Assembly (NCBI GenBank): GCA_963715255.1
Contig: CAVQRN010000006.1
Location: 124,001 to 188,000, forward strand
Reading direction: 5' to 3'
Origin: JAHEEL01 sp963715255
GTDB taxonomy: Bacteria > Actinomycetota > Acidimicrobiia > Spongiisociales > UBA5794
DNA length: 64,000 nt
Below, piece by piece: positions 18,110 to 27,044 of the stretch (position 1 is the first letter of the stretch; every line of letters begins with the position of its first letter). A program made the position numbers and the translations under genes. Under the pieces are notes generated by a model that saw only the letters and a program-made list of their open reading frames with translations, was not told the origin of the DNA and did not search any database.

Positions 18110-18851
18110 GTCCATCGATCCGCGTGCCTTCGCAATCGGTGACAGACTCGCCGGCGTCTCACGCGTGATCGGGGTGACCGGCAGCAAGGGCGGCGTAGGC
18201 AGGAGCGTCATCGCCTCGACTCTGGCGCTCGCACTTGCCGATCGGGGCAAGCGAGTAGGCCTGTTCGACCTTGACTTCACATCTCCGAGCGATCACGTGG
18301 TGCTGGGTGTCGAGCGGGGTTTCCCGGAGGAAGAGTTCGGGATCGAGCCTCACCTCGCCCACGGAATTCACATGGTTTCCGTTGCCTTCTTCACGGGTGA
18401 TGCGGCCGTGCCGCTGCGTGGAGATGCTACGACCAGTGCCCTACTCGAACTGCTCGCTATCACCCGATGGGGTGATCTCGACATACTCGTTCTCGACATG
18501 CCGCCCGGCCTGGGGGACACCAACCTCGACGTCATCCAACTGCTGCCGAGATTGGAGTTCCTGCTGGTCGGCAATGGATCGAGAGTTGTGATCGACAGCG
18601 TCCGCCGCGCACTACAACTGTTCACGGAACTCGACGTCCCCATGATCGGACTCTTGGAGAACATGCGGAGGGGGAACGAACAGGCGGTTGAGTCACTTGC
18701 GGATACTGCCGGCGTTCCGTTCCTGGGTTCGGTGCCGTATGACCAGGACCTCGAAGATGCGCTTGGTGACGTTGATCTGCTGCGAGCGTCGGCGGTCTAC
18801 AGCGTGGTGAAAGACGTTCTCCCCGCACAACAATCGACCGCGCCCGGCTAG
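18096..18851 (+). CDS. Mrp/MinD-like P-loop ATPase with altered Walker A, linked to HypA
   Basis: 251 residues of the SIMIBI (ParA/MinD/Mrp) class. The deviant Walker A reads TGSKGGVGRSV (residues 28-38): the signature Lys31 is kept, but the P-loop Lys is Arg36. Walker A' is LFDLDFTSPSDH and Walker B is ILVLDMPPGLGD, the latter close to Mrp/NBP35 scaffolds. The CxxC of Mrp proteins that holds a Fe-S cluster is not seen. The gene starts inside hypA, with GGGAAG as a ribosome site 9-10 nt upstream. Archaeal genomes are known to pair HypA with a Mrp-like protein in place of HypB; a similar nickel-insertion role is my inference. GTP- or ATP-driven CooC-like function is another possibility. Confidence 0.8.
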   Translation: MIPGESIDPRAFAIGDRLAGVSRVIGVTGSKGGVGRSVIASTLALALADRGKRVGLFDLDFTSPSDHVVLGVERGFPEEEFGIEPHLAHGIHMVSVAFFTGDAAVPLRGDATTSALLELLAITRWGDLDILVLDMPPGLGDTNLDVIQLLPRLEFLLVGNGSRVVIDSVRRALQLFTELDVPMIGLLENMRRGNEQAVESLADTAGVPFLGSVPYDQDLEDALGDVDLLRASAVYSVVKDVLPAQQSTAPG

Positions 18852-19012
18852 TTGTAGCGGCTTCGAACTTGGCGACGGTCGCGAATTCGACAGGGTCGCC
18901 ACCCTGATCCTCCGACGACTCCTCGCCGTCGGCGCCGTCATCTGGCAATCGAAACCGCGAAGCACCCCTGGCCGGCTGGGGTCCCAATCGATATGATCAG
19001 AGCGGAGGAGCT

Positions 19013-19609
19013 GTGAGCCAGGAGATGGTCGCTCTCGATTGCACGGTCCCGATCTGGGATCGCTTCTATCTCGTACGACCACTCGTCATCATCGGAACCG
19101 TCGAACCCGACGGCAGCATCGACTTCGCTCCGAAGCACATGGCCGGCCCCGCGTCGTGGCAGAACTTCTACAGTTTCGTGTGTTGCAGCGACCACGCCAC
19201 CTACAAGAACGCGGTGCGAACGGGTGCCTTCACGGTCTCGTACCCAACGCCGGATCAGATCATCGAGACGAGCCTCACCGCAGCACCACGCACCGCGGAC
19301 GACAAGAAGCCCAGCCTCGTCGCGGTGCCGAAGGTCCCGGCCACCATGGTCGATGGCGCCCTCGTACGTGACGCAAGGATCCACCTCGAGTGCGAACTCG
19401 AGAGAACCGTCGATGGGATCGGCGCCAACAATCTCATCATCGGCCGTGTCGTCGCTGCCGCGATCGACGAGCGAGCCCTTCGCGTCCTGGACCGCGAGGA
19501 CGAGCACGTCGTCGCTGATGCTCCGATTCTGGCCTACCTGCAACCGAATCGTTTCTGCGTCATCGAGGAGAGCAAGAGCTTCCCCTTCTACGCCGGGTGG
19601 TCGAGGTAG
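19013..19609 (+). CDS. Flavin reductase-like FMN-binding protein
   Basis: 198 residues with the split-barrel fold of the DIM6/NTAB flavin reductase family: RPLVIIGTVEPDGSIDFAPKH at the start, then ASWQNFYSFVCCSDHATYKN and GAFTVSYP, the usual FMN-contact segments, with EHVVADAPILAYLQPNRFCV near the end. The GTG at 19013 has a ribosome site (GGAGGAG), and TATGAT at 18992-18997 is a candidate -10 box. The substrate is unknown. Its stop is 4 nt before the peptidase gene, so it heads a three-gene unit. Confidence 0.8.
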   Translation: MSQEMVALDCTVPIWDRFYLVRPLVIIGTVEPDGSIDFAPKHMAGPASWQNFYSFVCCSDHATYKNAVRTGAFTVSYPTPDQIIETSLTAAPRTADDKKPSLVAVPKVPATMVDGALVRDARIHLECELERTVDGIGANNLIIGRVVAAAIDERALRVLDREDEHVVADAPILAYLQPNRFCVIEESKSFPFYAGWSR

Positions 19610-19612
19610 ATC

Positions 19613-20791
19613 GTGCAAGCCCCCGTTCATCCCGGTCTGCTCCTCGATCATCTGGAGGCGAACGAGGCCGACCTCATCGAGATGTGCGATGAACTCGTAT
19701 CGATCGAGAGTCCGTCGAATGATCCCGTGGCGACCCGGGTGATTCTCGAACACCTCAGCGACGAGTTCACCAAACTCGATTACCGGTACCGACTCTCTCC
19801 CCCGGATCGGTCGGGCGGTTATCTGTACGCACGGCCCCGCCACCATCGCCGACGGGAACCGCTGCAGTTGATCTTGGGCCATGTCGATACGGTCTGGCCG
19901 ATCGGGACACTGGCCGCACGACCGTGGACGGTCGACGGAGCGGCTCTTCACGGTCCTGGGGTGTTCGACATGAAAGCCGGGATCGTTCAGATCCTCTTCG
20001 CCCTCCGAACGCTCCGCGATCTCGACATCGACCCGCCGGCCACTCCTCTCGTCCTCTTCAACAGTGATGAGGAGATCGGCAGCAGGGAATCCCGGGTGGC
20101 AATCAGTCGATTGAGTCGGATCGCCGTGCGAGCCTTCGTGTGCGAACCGGGACTCGGACCCGGTGGCGCGCTCAAGACGGCGCGAAAGGGGCTCGGGAAG
20201 TACACCCTTACCGTGCACGGCCGAGCAGCGCACGCAGGACTCGATCCGGAGAACGGCGCCAGTGCCATCCTCGAGCTGTCATCGGTGATCCAGCGACTGT
20301 TCGCACTCAACGACAGGGAACGCGATATCACCGTCAATGTCGGAACGATCGAAGGCGGAATTCAGGCCAACGTCATCGCACCCAGGAGCCAGGCGGTCGT
20401 CGACGTCCGGGTGCTCGATCGCCATGACGCCCAGTACATCGACGGCGCAATCCGGGCTATCGAACCCGTCACGGAGGGCACCTCTATCACGGTGTCGGGC
20501 GGATTCGGACGGCCACCGATGGTGCGAACGGTCCGCAATGCCGCACTCTTCGAGCGAGCAAAGAGGATCGGCGAGACCCTCGGCATGGAGATCCGCGAGG
20601 TCACCGCCGGTGGCGGTTCGGATGGCAACACAACGAGCCAGCACACCGCGACCCTCGACGGCCTCGGCATCATCGGGGACGGGGCCCACGCCCCAAGTGA
20701 ACGCATAGACGTCCGCAACCTCGCTCCCCGAACAGCCTTGCTCGCGGCACTGCTCATCGAACCCATCGATGACGATGGGGACCCGATGTGA
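19613..20791 (+). CDS. M20-family metallopeptidase (ArgE/DapE/CPG2-like)
   Basis: 392 residues. Metal-site motifs are present: LGHVDTVWP (His-Asp), GVFDMKAGI (bridging Asp), NSDEEIGS (catalytic Glu and Glu ligand) and a His ligand near the end. The dimerisation domain contains the VHGRAAHAGLDPENGASAI segment typical of the glutamate carboxypeptidase (CPG2) subgroup. It probably hydrolyses an N-acyl or gamma-linked amino acid. The GTG start at 19613 lies 4 nt after the preceding stop, and it overlaps the following gene by ATGA. Confidence 0.9.
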   Translation: MQAPVHPGLLLDHLEANEADLIEMCDELVSIESPSNDPVATRVILEHLSDEFTKLDYRYRLSPPDRSGGYLYARPRHHRRREPLQLILGHVDTVWPIGTLAARPWTVDGAALHGPGVFDMKAGIVQILFALRTLRDLDIDPPATPLVLFNSDEEIGSRESRVAISRLSRIAVRAFVCEPGLGPGGALKTARKGLGKYTLTVHGRAAHAGLDPENGASAILELSSVIQRLFALNDRERDITVNVGTIEGGIQANVIAPRSQAVVDVRVLDRHDAQYIDGAIRAIEPVTEGTSITVSGGFGRPPMVRTVRNAALFERAKRIGETLGMEIREVTAGGGSDGNTTSQHTATLDGLGIIGDGAHAPSERIDVRNLAPRTALLAALLIEPIDDDGDPM

Positions 20792-21798
20792 GCAAGTACT
20801 TCTTCTCCTCGCTCACACGCATCTCCGATCTGGCGGAAGAGGGCTTCACCGTCGAACCCCGGGAACGGGACGAGTGGGGCACCGGCGACTACGTCGTCGG
20901 ACAAGTGGTCGGTCGGGCCGGCGAGTTTTCTCGAGTTGAGTTGCGCAGCGGCCGGATGATCGAAGTCGTCGAGGGTGACCTCATTGTTGGGGCATGGGGA
21001 AGCCGGCGAGCGACCCTGGAGGCGGTCGGCGACTGGGTAGACATCGGCGAAGACGGCATGTTCAATGCCCTGACTTCCGCCGGGTTGTTCGGACGGGTCA
21101 CTTCCCTGGCGCCCCTCATGCCGCCGCTCATGAGGCTGCGCTACATCGGACACGTCACGCGCGACGGAGCCAAGATGACGATGAGCGACTTCATTCCGCC
21201 GATCCCCGACCTCGACTACAACGTGCCGACCCTTCTGATCATCGGCACATCCATGTCGGCGGGCAAAACAACGGCGGCGAAACGCATCATCCGTCATCTC
21301 AAGGTTCTGGGACTCAACATCGTCGCAACCAAACTCACCGGAGCGGGCCGTTACCGGGATGTGCTTTCCATGTGGGACGCCGGAGCCGACGACATCTACG
21401 ACTTCGTCGACGTCGGTCTACCGACAACAACCGTCGATCCTGAGGAATATCGCGTGAGACTCCGGCAGCTGCTCTCTCTGATTGCAGCGCGTTCGCCCGA
21501 CATCGTCGTAGCGGAGGCGGGAGCATCGCCGCTCGAACCGTACAATGGTGAGGTCGTCCTCGAAGAGATCGGTGAATGGGTTCGCTGCACGGTTCTGTGC
21601 GCCTCCGATCCCTACGCTGTGTCCGGGGTCATTGCCGGTTTTGGGTACGAACCCGACGTCGTCGCCGGGATCGCCACCAACACCACGGCTTCGGTGGAGC
21701 TGATCCGACGGCTGACGGGTCAGAAGGGTTTCTCGTTCCTGATCGAGGAGGAGTCGGACGACGCCTTCGCCGTGATCCGAGCCCGCTTCGGCCTCTAA
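20788..21798 (+). CDS. P-loop NTPase of unknown function, possibly DUF1611-like
   Basis: 336 residues. The first 130 form a beta-rich domain without a recognised motif. The second half is a P-loop domain with Walker A GTSMSAGKTTAAKRIIRHL (from about residue 151), then TKLTGAGRYRD, and a Walker B-like IVVAEAGASPLEP. The order resembles the dethiobiotin synthetase/DUF1611 group, some of which act in N-acyl amino acid metabolism, but the match is weak. Translational coupling with the M20 peptidase (ATGA) suggests both act on the same metabolite. A copy of the CCCAGGG element begins 2 nt after the stop. Confidence 0.7.
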   Translation: MSKYFFSSLTRISDLAEEGFTVEPRERDEWGTGDYVVGQVVGRAGEFSRVELRSGRMIEVVEGDLIVGAWGSRRATLEAVGDWVDIGEDGMFNALTSAGLFGRVTSLAPLMPPLMRLRYIGHVTRDGAKMTMSDFIPPIPDLDYNVPTLLIIGTSMSAGKTTAAKRIIRHLKVLGLNIVATKLTGAGRYRDVLSMWDAGADDIYDFVDVGLPTTTVDPEEYRVRLRQLLSLIAARSPDIVVAEAGASPLEPYNGEVVLEEIGEWVRCTVLCASDPYAVSGVIAGFGYEPDVVAGIATNTTASVELIRRLTGQKGFSFLIEEESDDAFAVIRARFGL

Positions 21799-21800
21799 GC

Positions 21801-21852
21801 CGCGTACCCAGGGTTTGTGTCCCCGCCCGAGGCGCTGACAGCCCGCGGAACG
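21801..21852 (+). repeat. CCCAGGG dispersed 3' element
   Basis: Single copy (GCGTACCCAGGGTTTGTGTC core, then CGCCCGAGGCG, then CCCGCGGAACG) starting directly after the P-loop gene stop and in the same orientation. The short stem CGCC/GGCG replaces CCGC/GCGG of the 6.2 kb copies, so pairing is kept while the bases change. Confidence 0.85.
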
Positions 21853-21875
21853 ATGCGTGGCCGGCCGTCACCAAC

Positions 21876-21881
21876 TACGGT
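21876..21881 (+). promoter_or_regulatory. Probable -10 box (TACGGT), leaderless start of HerA-like gene
   Basis: TACGGT ends 6 nt before the ATG at 21888, with no ribosome site between. It supports 21888 over the long frame that is open from 21576. Confidence 0.5.
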
Positions 21882-21887
21882 TCTCCC

Positions 21888-24215
21888 ATGAGCGACTTCT
21901 TCCTTGGCGGCCCTATCGAGTCGGCAACGGGCGACCGCGCCGCCGGCCAGCGCACCCTCTACGACGCCTCCGACCTCACAACCCATGGGGTCATTGTCGG
22001 CATGACCGGATCCGGCAAGACGGGCCTCGGCATCATCTATCTGGAGGAAGCTCTGAGCGCGGGAATACCGACGCTGGTCCTCGATCCCAAGGGCGACATG
22101 ACGAATCTGCTCCTTACGTTCCCTGATCTCGCCCCAGCCGACTTCGAACCCTGGATCGATCCTGCAACCGTCGGGGACGACGAGACGATCGGCGATGCGG
22201 CAGCCAAGACGGCGAGCAGATGGACCGAGGGACTTGCCGACTGGGACCTCGACGGAACTGATATCAGAAGCCTCCGGGAGCGCGCGGGATTCACCATCTA
22301 CACACCGGGCTCAACGACCGGGACACCCCTCGACATCGTCGGCTCCCTCAATGGCCCTCCCGTATCTTTCGACGACAACACGGAGGCACTCCGCGACGAG
22401 ATCCTGGGATTCACATCAGGCCTCCTCGGGATGGTCGGCATCGATTCCGATCCCATCTCGTCGAGAGAGACCATCCTGATCACCAACCTCATCGAGCATG
22501 CGTGGCGACACAACCAATCCCTCAACATTGCGACACTGCTCGACTGGATCCAGCGGCCACCAATCAGAAAGCTCGGAATCTTCGATGTCGATGACTTCTT
22601 CCCCCCGAAGGATCGACTCGACCTCGCGATGAAGCTCAACGGACTCCTCGCCTCCCCGGGTTTCGCCACGTGGATGGATGGTTCACCGCTCGACATCGAT
22701 TCGCTGCTCTGGGATCAGGACGGCACGCCCCAAGCAGCCGTCATCTACCTCGCTCATCTGTCGGAAGACGAGCGACAGTTCGTCGTCACCCTCGTCCTGT
22801 CGAAACTCATCACCTGGATGCGGAGCCAGCCCGGCAGCGGAGAACTCCGAATCCTTGTGTACATGGATGAGGTCTACGGTTTCGCTCCGCCGACCTCACA
22901 GCCCCCAGCGAAGAAGCCAATCCTGACGCTCCTCAAGCAAGCGAGGGCGTACGGAGTGGGACTCCTTCTCTCGACACAGAATCCTGTCGATCTCGACTAC
23001 AAAGCCATGTCGAATGCGGGGACGTGGTGTATCGGACGGCTCCAGACTGAACGTGACAAGAAGCGAATCCTCGAGGCACTCTCTTCGGCGGGAGGAGAGA
23101 CGGACATCGGAGAACTCGATCGCCGCATCTCGGGACTCGACAAGCGAGTGTTCCTCCTCCATTCCACCCGCGACGAGCCGAAACTGTTCACGACTCGTTG
23201 GGCAATGTCCTATCTCCGGGGTCCGCTGACCCCGACGCAGATTTCCACTCTCACGCCCGAACGTCCGCGGCGATCTACTTCACCAGCGCCAATCGAAGAC
23301 GCTCCTCGGGCAGATACCACGCACGCGTCGGCCATGCCGATCGTCGCCAACGGAATCTCGGTCTCGCATCTCGACCCTGCGGCACCGTGGGCGACCAAGA
23401 TCGGATGCGACGCTGCGGGCACGGCGTACGAAGCGGCGGTTGCGGTTCGGCTCACTGCCCGATACGACGACATACACGCAGGAGTCGACCACACCGTGGA
23501 ATGGGAAGCCGTCCTCTTCCCCCTCTCCGGGGACGTCGCTACAGCAATCGAAGTCGACTATGACGAACGGGACTTCCGGGCCGACGGCATCGAAGGTGCG
23601 GAGTACCGGCTGCCCTCGGAGCCTATCGACGCGTCGGCATTCTGGTCGTCGCTCACCAGGGCGTTCAAGGAGCACTTGTACCGCGTCGGCGAAATCACCG
23701 TGCACAAGAACGCACCGTTGAAGGCCTATTCACGAGTCGGAGAATCAGCGGAGGACTTCGCCGGGCGCTGCGCCGTCGCCGCGGAGGATGGCGCGGACGC
23801 TGCGACCTCGAAGCTCGGGGCCAAGTACGAGAAACAGCTCCGCCGGATCCAACGCGAGATCGAAAAGTATGGGGCGCAGGCGGAACGTGCCGCCGCCGAC
23901 GCGTCGGCCGGAGACATCGACATGATGGCGGGAGCCATCTTCGACGTGTTCTCGGGGCGACGCGGTTCCCGGAGCATCTCATCGAGAATGACGACCCGCA
24001 GGTCCACACAGCGACGGATCGAAACCGCCGAGGGGCGTCTCCAACAGAAGGTCGCGGAGTATGAGGATCTCCAGGCAGAGTTCGAAGCGGAGGTCGCCGG
24101 CATCGTCGAGCTGTGGGACGAGCATGCAGCGGCGATCGAACCGGTCACCGTGCGGCTTGAGAAGAACGACGTCGTCGTTTCCCACACTGCCCTTGTCTGG
24201 ATCCCCCGCGCCTGA
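21888..24215 (+). CDS. HerA/DUF853-family ATPase
   Basis: 775 residues. The N-terminal ATPase has Walker A GMTGSGKTGLG (about residue 38) followed by LVLDPKGDMTNLLLTFP, and Walker B ILVYMDEVYGFAPP with a sensor segment LLLSTQNPVDLDYKAM, as in the HerA-FtsK helicase/translocase group (DUF853, YjgR-like). E. coli YjgR is about 500 residues; here about 270 extra residues follow, including a charged coiled coil (about 640-760: KYEKQLRRIQREIEKYG and further heptads). DNA-end processing is the known role of true HerA; for this subgroup the function is not established. Flanked by copies of the CCCAGGG element on both sides. Confidence 0.85.
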   Translation: MSDFFLGGPIESATGDRAAGQRTLYDASDLTTHGVIVGMTGSGKTGLGIIYLEEALSAGIPTLVLDPKGDMTNLLLTFPDLAPADFEPWIDPATVGDDETIGDAAAKTASRWTEGLADWDLDGTDIRSLRERAGFTIYTPGSTTGTPLDIVGSLNGPPVSFDDNTEALRDEILGFTSGLLGMVGIDSDPISSRETILITNLIEHAWRHNQSLNIATLLDWIQRPPIRKLGIFDVDDFFPPKDRLDLAMKLNGLLASPGFATWMDGSPLDIDSLLWDQDGTPQAAVIYLAHLSEDERQFVVTLVLSKLITWMRSQPGSGELRILVYMDEVYGFAPPTSQPPAKKPILTLLKQARAYGVGLLLSTQNPVDLDYKAMSNAGTWCIGRLQTERDKKRILEALSSAGGETDIGELDRRISGLDKRVFLLHSTRDEPKLFTTRWAMSYLRGPLTPTQISTLTPERPRRSTSPAPIEDAPRADTTHASAMPIVANGISVSHLDPAAPWATKIGCDAAGTAYEAAVAVRLTARYDDIHAGVDHTVEWEAVLFPLSGDVATAIEVDYDERDFRADGIEGAEYRLPSEPIDASAFWSSLTRAFKEHLYRVGEITVHKNAPLKAYSRVGESAEDFAGRCAVAAEDGADAATSKLGAKYEKQLRRIQREIEKYGAQAERAAADASAGDIDMMAGAIFDVFSGRRGSRSISSRMTTRRSTQRRIETAEGRLQQKVAEYEDLQAEFEAEVAGIVELWDEHAAAIEPVTVRLEKNDVVVSHTALVWIPRA

Positions 24216-24218
24216 AAC

Positions 24219-24264
24219 CATCCAGGGTTCGCGTCCCGTCTGAGGCGCTGTCAACCCACGGAAC
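24219..24264 (+). repeat. CCCAGGG dispersed 3' element, diverged copy
   Basis: A more diverged copy (CCAGGGTTCGCGTCCCGTCT, then GAGGCGC, AACCCACGGAAC) right after the HerA-like stop. It lies between convergent genes, and its far end supplies the last codons and stop of the minus-strand DUF559 gene (24251). Confidence 0.7.
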
Positions 24265-25180
24265 AGACGCCCACTGAAGCCGAGCCCGCTTGCAGGAGCC
24301 GCTGCACTGTCTGGACGACGTCCGCCGGAGTCCTGACTACGTCCACCCACGTGAACCGCACGACACGCCAGCCGTGCAGAAGCGCCTGTCGATCTCGCTC
24401 GCGATCCCGGGCGAAGGCCTCGGTCAACTCATGCCACCGTCTCGAGTCCCATTCGATCGCCAATCTCGCATCGGGATAGGCCGCGTCGAAGCGCCGCTCC
24501 GGGCTCCAGGGGATCGGGAACTCGAATCGCGCGTCGGGAAGGCCGCCATTGCGAAGGACGTCAGCACCGAGACGTTCAAGTGGTGTTCCATGCCGGGGAC
24601 CCAATTCACGCTCCTCGAGAATCCATCTGATCTTCGTGATTCCAGGCTTGCCCTTCCGAGCGACTCGGTCGACGACCGCCTGCACCTCATCGACACCCGC
24701 TCGTCGGTCGGCAACGACCGAGTCCAGGACGGCGGTGAGGTGCCTGACCGTGAGGAACCTCGACAAGTCGACAACCGTCCGCGGCACTGAAGTGACGGGG
24801 AGGCCGTTGATCTCCACGACGTGCTCCACTTGGAGGTCGTGGCACCGGTGAACGGTAACTCCAGGGAAGACGTGGGTTGTTCGTGAGTGAACAAGCACGC
24901 TTGCCACACCCCGGCGGAGCTTCGGCAGGTCGTGCAGCTCCGCAGCCGAATCATGTGAGACGACAGCGTCGGGCAGAGTCGCTACCGCTGCACGGACAAG
25001 GTTCATGGGACCCGGCATATCGATGATCCGGTAGCCAAACCGTCCAAGCTGCGTCCACCGCTGATCACGTACACGACGATCGATCTGGCCCTTGGAGAGA
25101 CCACTGCGGAGCGCTTGTTCTCGCCGAACCGCTCCTCCCTGGCTTGCGGCGACGTCAGCGAGAGCTCGGTCCGGGTTCAT
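24251..25180 (-). CDS. AbiEi-type winged helix plus DUF559 (Vsr-like) domain protein
   Basis: 309 residues. The N-terminus (about 1-60) is the winged helix found in AbiEi-like proteins (GGAVRREQALRSGLSKGQID). A middle part follows, with the actinobacterial pattern PRTVVDLSRFL. The C-terminus (about 205-295) is a PD-(D/E)XK-like DUF559 fold: RRFDAAYPDARLAIEWDS, then RDRERDRQALLHGWRVVRFT. Such orphan proteins are common and often multicopy in actinobacteria; despite the AbiEi name no toxin partner is adjacent, and no nuclease activity is proven. The last residues are encoded by the repeat at 24219-24264. Confidence 0.75.
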   Translation of the reverse strand: MNPDRALADVAASQGGAVRREQALRSGLSKGQIDRRVRDQRWTQLGRFGYRIIDMPGPMNLVRAAVATLPDAVVSHDSAAELHDLPKLRRGVASVLVHSRTTHVFPGVTVHRCHDLQVEHVVEINGLPVTSVPRTVVDLSRFLTVRHLTAVLDSVVADRRAGVDEVQAVVDRVARKGKPGITKIRWILEERELGPRHGTPLERLGADVLRNGGLPDARFEFPIPWSPERRFDAAYPDARLAIEWDSRRWHELTEAFARDRERDRQALLHGWRVVRFTWVDVVRTPADVVQTVQRLLQAGSASVGVCSVG

Positions 25181-25233
25181 GCGATCAACATGCCAGATCT
25201 GTCGTCAGGAATCTAGACGCGCGACTGGCCGTC

Positions 25234-25284
25234 GTTCCGCGGGCCCACAGCGCCTCAGGCGGGGACACAAACCCTGGGTACGCG
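25234..25284 (-). repeat. CCCAGGG dispersed 3' element (minus strand)
   Basis: Minus-strand copy (GCGTACCCAGGGTTTGTGTC, CGCCTGAGGCG, CCCGCGGAACG) directly after the stop of the CBS gene and in its sense orientation. The perfect short stem CGCC-TGA-GGCG is the clearest hairpin of the family. Confidence 0.85.
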
Positions 25285-25287
25285 GCT

Positions 25288-25656
25288 CTAGCTTTGGCGA
25301 AGAGCCCAGAGAACGTCGCGAATGTCGACGATTCCCAGCAGCTCCTCGCCCACCGCCACGGGGAGGTGCCGGTAGCCGGTCTCGAGGAGCCAGTCTGCCG
25401 CTTCCAAAACGCTCACGTCGGGAGAGACCGTATCGGGGCCATCGGTCATCCATTCGGAGACGGGAGCCTCGACGTCGGCACCCTCCGAGACCGCTCGCAC
25501 GAGGTCCCGGTCGGTAATGATTCCGACGAATCGACGACCGTCGACGACGGCGAGCGCACCGATCGACCGGGCAATCAACACTTCGGCGGCATCACCAAGC
25601 GTGGTTTCGGGACCGACCACGTCGGACTCACCGCTGACGAGTGCTTCGACACGCAT
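25288..25656 (-). CDS. Two-CBS-domain protein
   Basis: 122 residues consisting of a CBS pair and nothing else: first repeat around VVGPETTLGDAAEVLIARS to VGIITDRDLVRAV, second around VSPDVSVLEAADWLLETG to LGIVDIRDVLWAL. Such stand-alone pairs bind adenine nucleotides and regulate other proteins; the target is not evident. The ATG at 25656 has a good ribosome site (GGAGGG). It resembles the CBS protein at 43279-43713 in domain organisation, and both genes end in a CCCAGGG element. Confidence 0.88.
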   Translation of the reverse strand: MRVEALVSGESDVVGPETTLGDAAEVLIARSIGALAVVDGRRFVGIITDRDLVRAVSEGADVEAPVSEWMTDGPDTVSPDVSVLEAADWLLETGYRHLPVAVGEELLGIVDIRDVLWALRQS

Positions 25657-25735
25657 GAGTAATCCCTCCGACGGCTCTTACACAGAGGCTAGCCATCCCG
25701 ACAGGGTCGATGTCGAACGGCCCGTCCTCAATGTC

Positions 25736-26786
25736 CTAGACGAGATCCTGTTCGCGAATCCCGAAGCTCGGATGGCGCAGCCGGCAGAGCGCGAAGCTTC
25801 TCGAGCTGGCGGATCCGCTCACGGGTCAGATTGAACTCGTCACCGATCTCCTCGAGGGTGCGAGGCACGCCGTCGTAGAAGCCGTATCGGAGTGCCAGGA
25901 TGCGCCCCTCGCGCATTGGGAGACGTTCGATCGACTTCCGAAGACTGTTCGCGATATCCATCTCCTCGGTCACCCGGACCGGGTCGACGGCCTCTTCGTC
26001 TTCGATGAAGTCTCCGAGTTGGGCGCCATCCTCACCGATCGGTTGCTCGAGCGAGACCGTGTCGGCGACGCTGAGGGCCAATTCGACTTTGGCGACGTCA
26101 ACGCCGGCCTCTTCTGCAATCTCTTCAGGTTTCGGATCGCGACCAAGCTCCGCCTTGAGGCTCGCCTGTGCAGCGCGCACCGCTGCCAGCGTGTCGTGGA
26201 GATGGACGGGAATCCGCACCGTTCTGGACTTGTCGGCGATGGCTCGCGTGATCGCCTGTCGGATCCACCACGTTGCGTAGGTGGAGAACTTGAATCCCTT
26301 GCGCCAGTCGAACTTCTCGACGGCGCGGATCAGCCCGAGGTTTCCTTCCTGGATGAGGTCGAGGAAGTCGATGCCGGACGTATTGGCGTAGCGACGGGCG
26401 TTGGCGACAACGAGCCGGAGATTGGCCGTGAGGAACGCGTCCTTGGCCTCCTGTCCGCGCCGGGCCTGACGCCGGAGCGTGATCTGCTCGGCCCTTCCCG
26501 TGTAGGCGCCCGCGTCAAGCCGATCCTGCGCCGTCTGACCGCTCTCGATCTTCTGGGCGTAGTCAACTTCCCGCTCGGCCGTGAGCAACTCGTACTCGCC
26601 GATTGCCGTCAGGTACTGACTCACGAGATCCGTCGTCAGCCGTCCGCGCTCGTCGGTGAGTTTGGAACGATCGCGATCGCGACGTGTGCGTGTGAGCGTG
26701 TCTCGGTCGACGCGCTCCTTCGCTTCCTCGCGCTCCTGCGCCGCTCGGTTCAGGACGGACTTGCTCATGTTCGAGCCGTTTGTCAT
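25736..26786 (-). CDS. RNA polymerase sigma-70 factor (principal type) with a frameshift near the 3' end
   Basis: About 350 residues. Region 1.2 (VSQYLTAIGEYELLTAEREV), region 2 (LRLVVANARRYANTSGIDFL, then FKFSTYATWWIRQAITRAI), region 3 and region 4 (GVPRTLEEIGDEFNLTRERI) are all present. In one frame the end reads RQLEKLRALPAAPSEL, but a single indel near 25810 restores the classical end ALCRLRHPSFGIREQDLV with its stop at 25736, so the true protein is very probably complete. The start is the ATG at 26786 with a GGAGGA ribosome site; an in-frame ATG farther upstream lacks one. The short N-terminus points to a primary-like (HrdB/SigB-type) rather than an ECF factor. Confidence 0.88.
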
Positions 26787-27044
26787 CGCGTGATCCTCCA
26801 CCAACGTCATCCAGTACACCCGTCCCGACCCCGTCCAACACACCACAGGGCGGGGAACAGTTCAATATCACACATCTGGGCCGATTTGTGAACCCCGAAT
26901 CTTCGAGGGCTCGCCCGGCGCCTCCACCCTTGAAGCGTACGGAGCAGTGGCGGATAGCGCGACGCCAGCATTTGGGGACTCCTAGGCGCACGCCTTGTGG
27001 GATGCATTGGGAGCGGAGAGACGATCGGCGTCGTCGCCAGAGAA

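Noticed and set aside
18938..20233. A 431-codon minus-strand open frame opposite the flavin-reductase-like and M20 genes
   Set aside because: Covers two well-supported plus-strand genes; no motif of its own.
24251..25180. AbiE-type toxin-antitoxin or restriction system
   Set aside because: Only the AbiEi-like winged helix is present, fused to DUF559; no nucleotidyltransferase toxin, methylase or other defence gene lies nearby.
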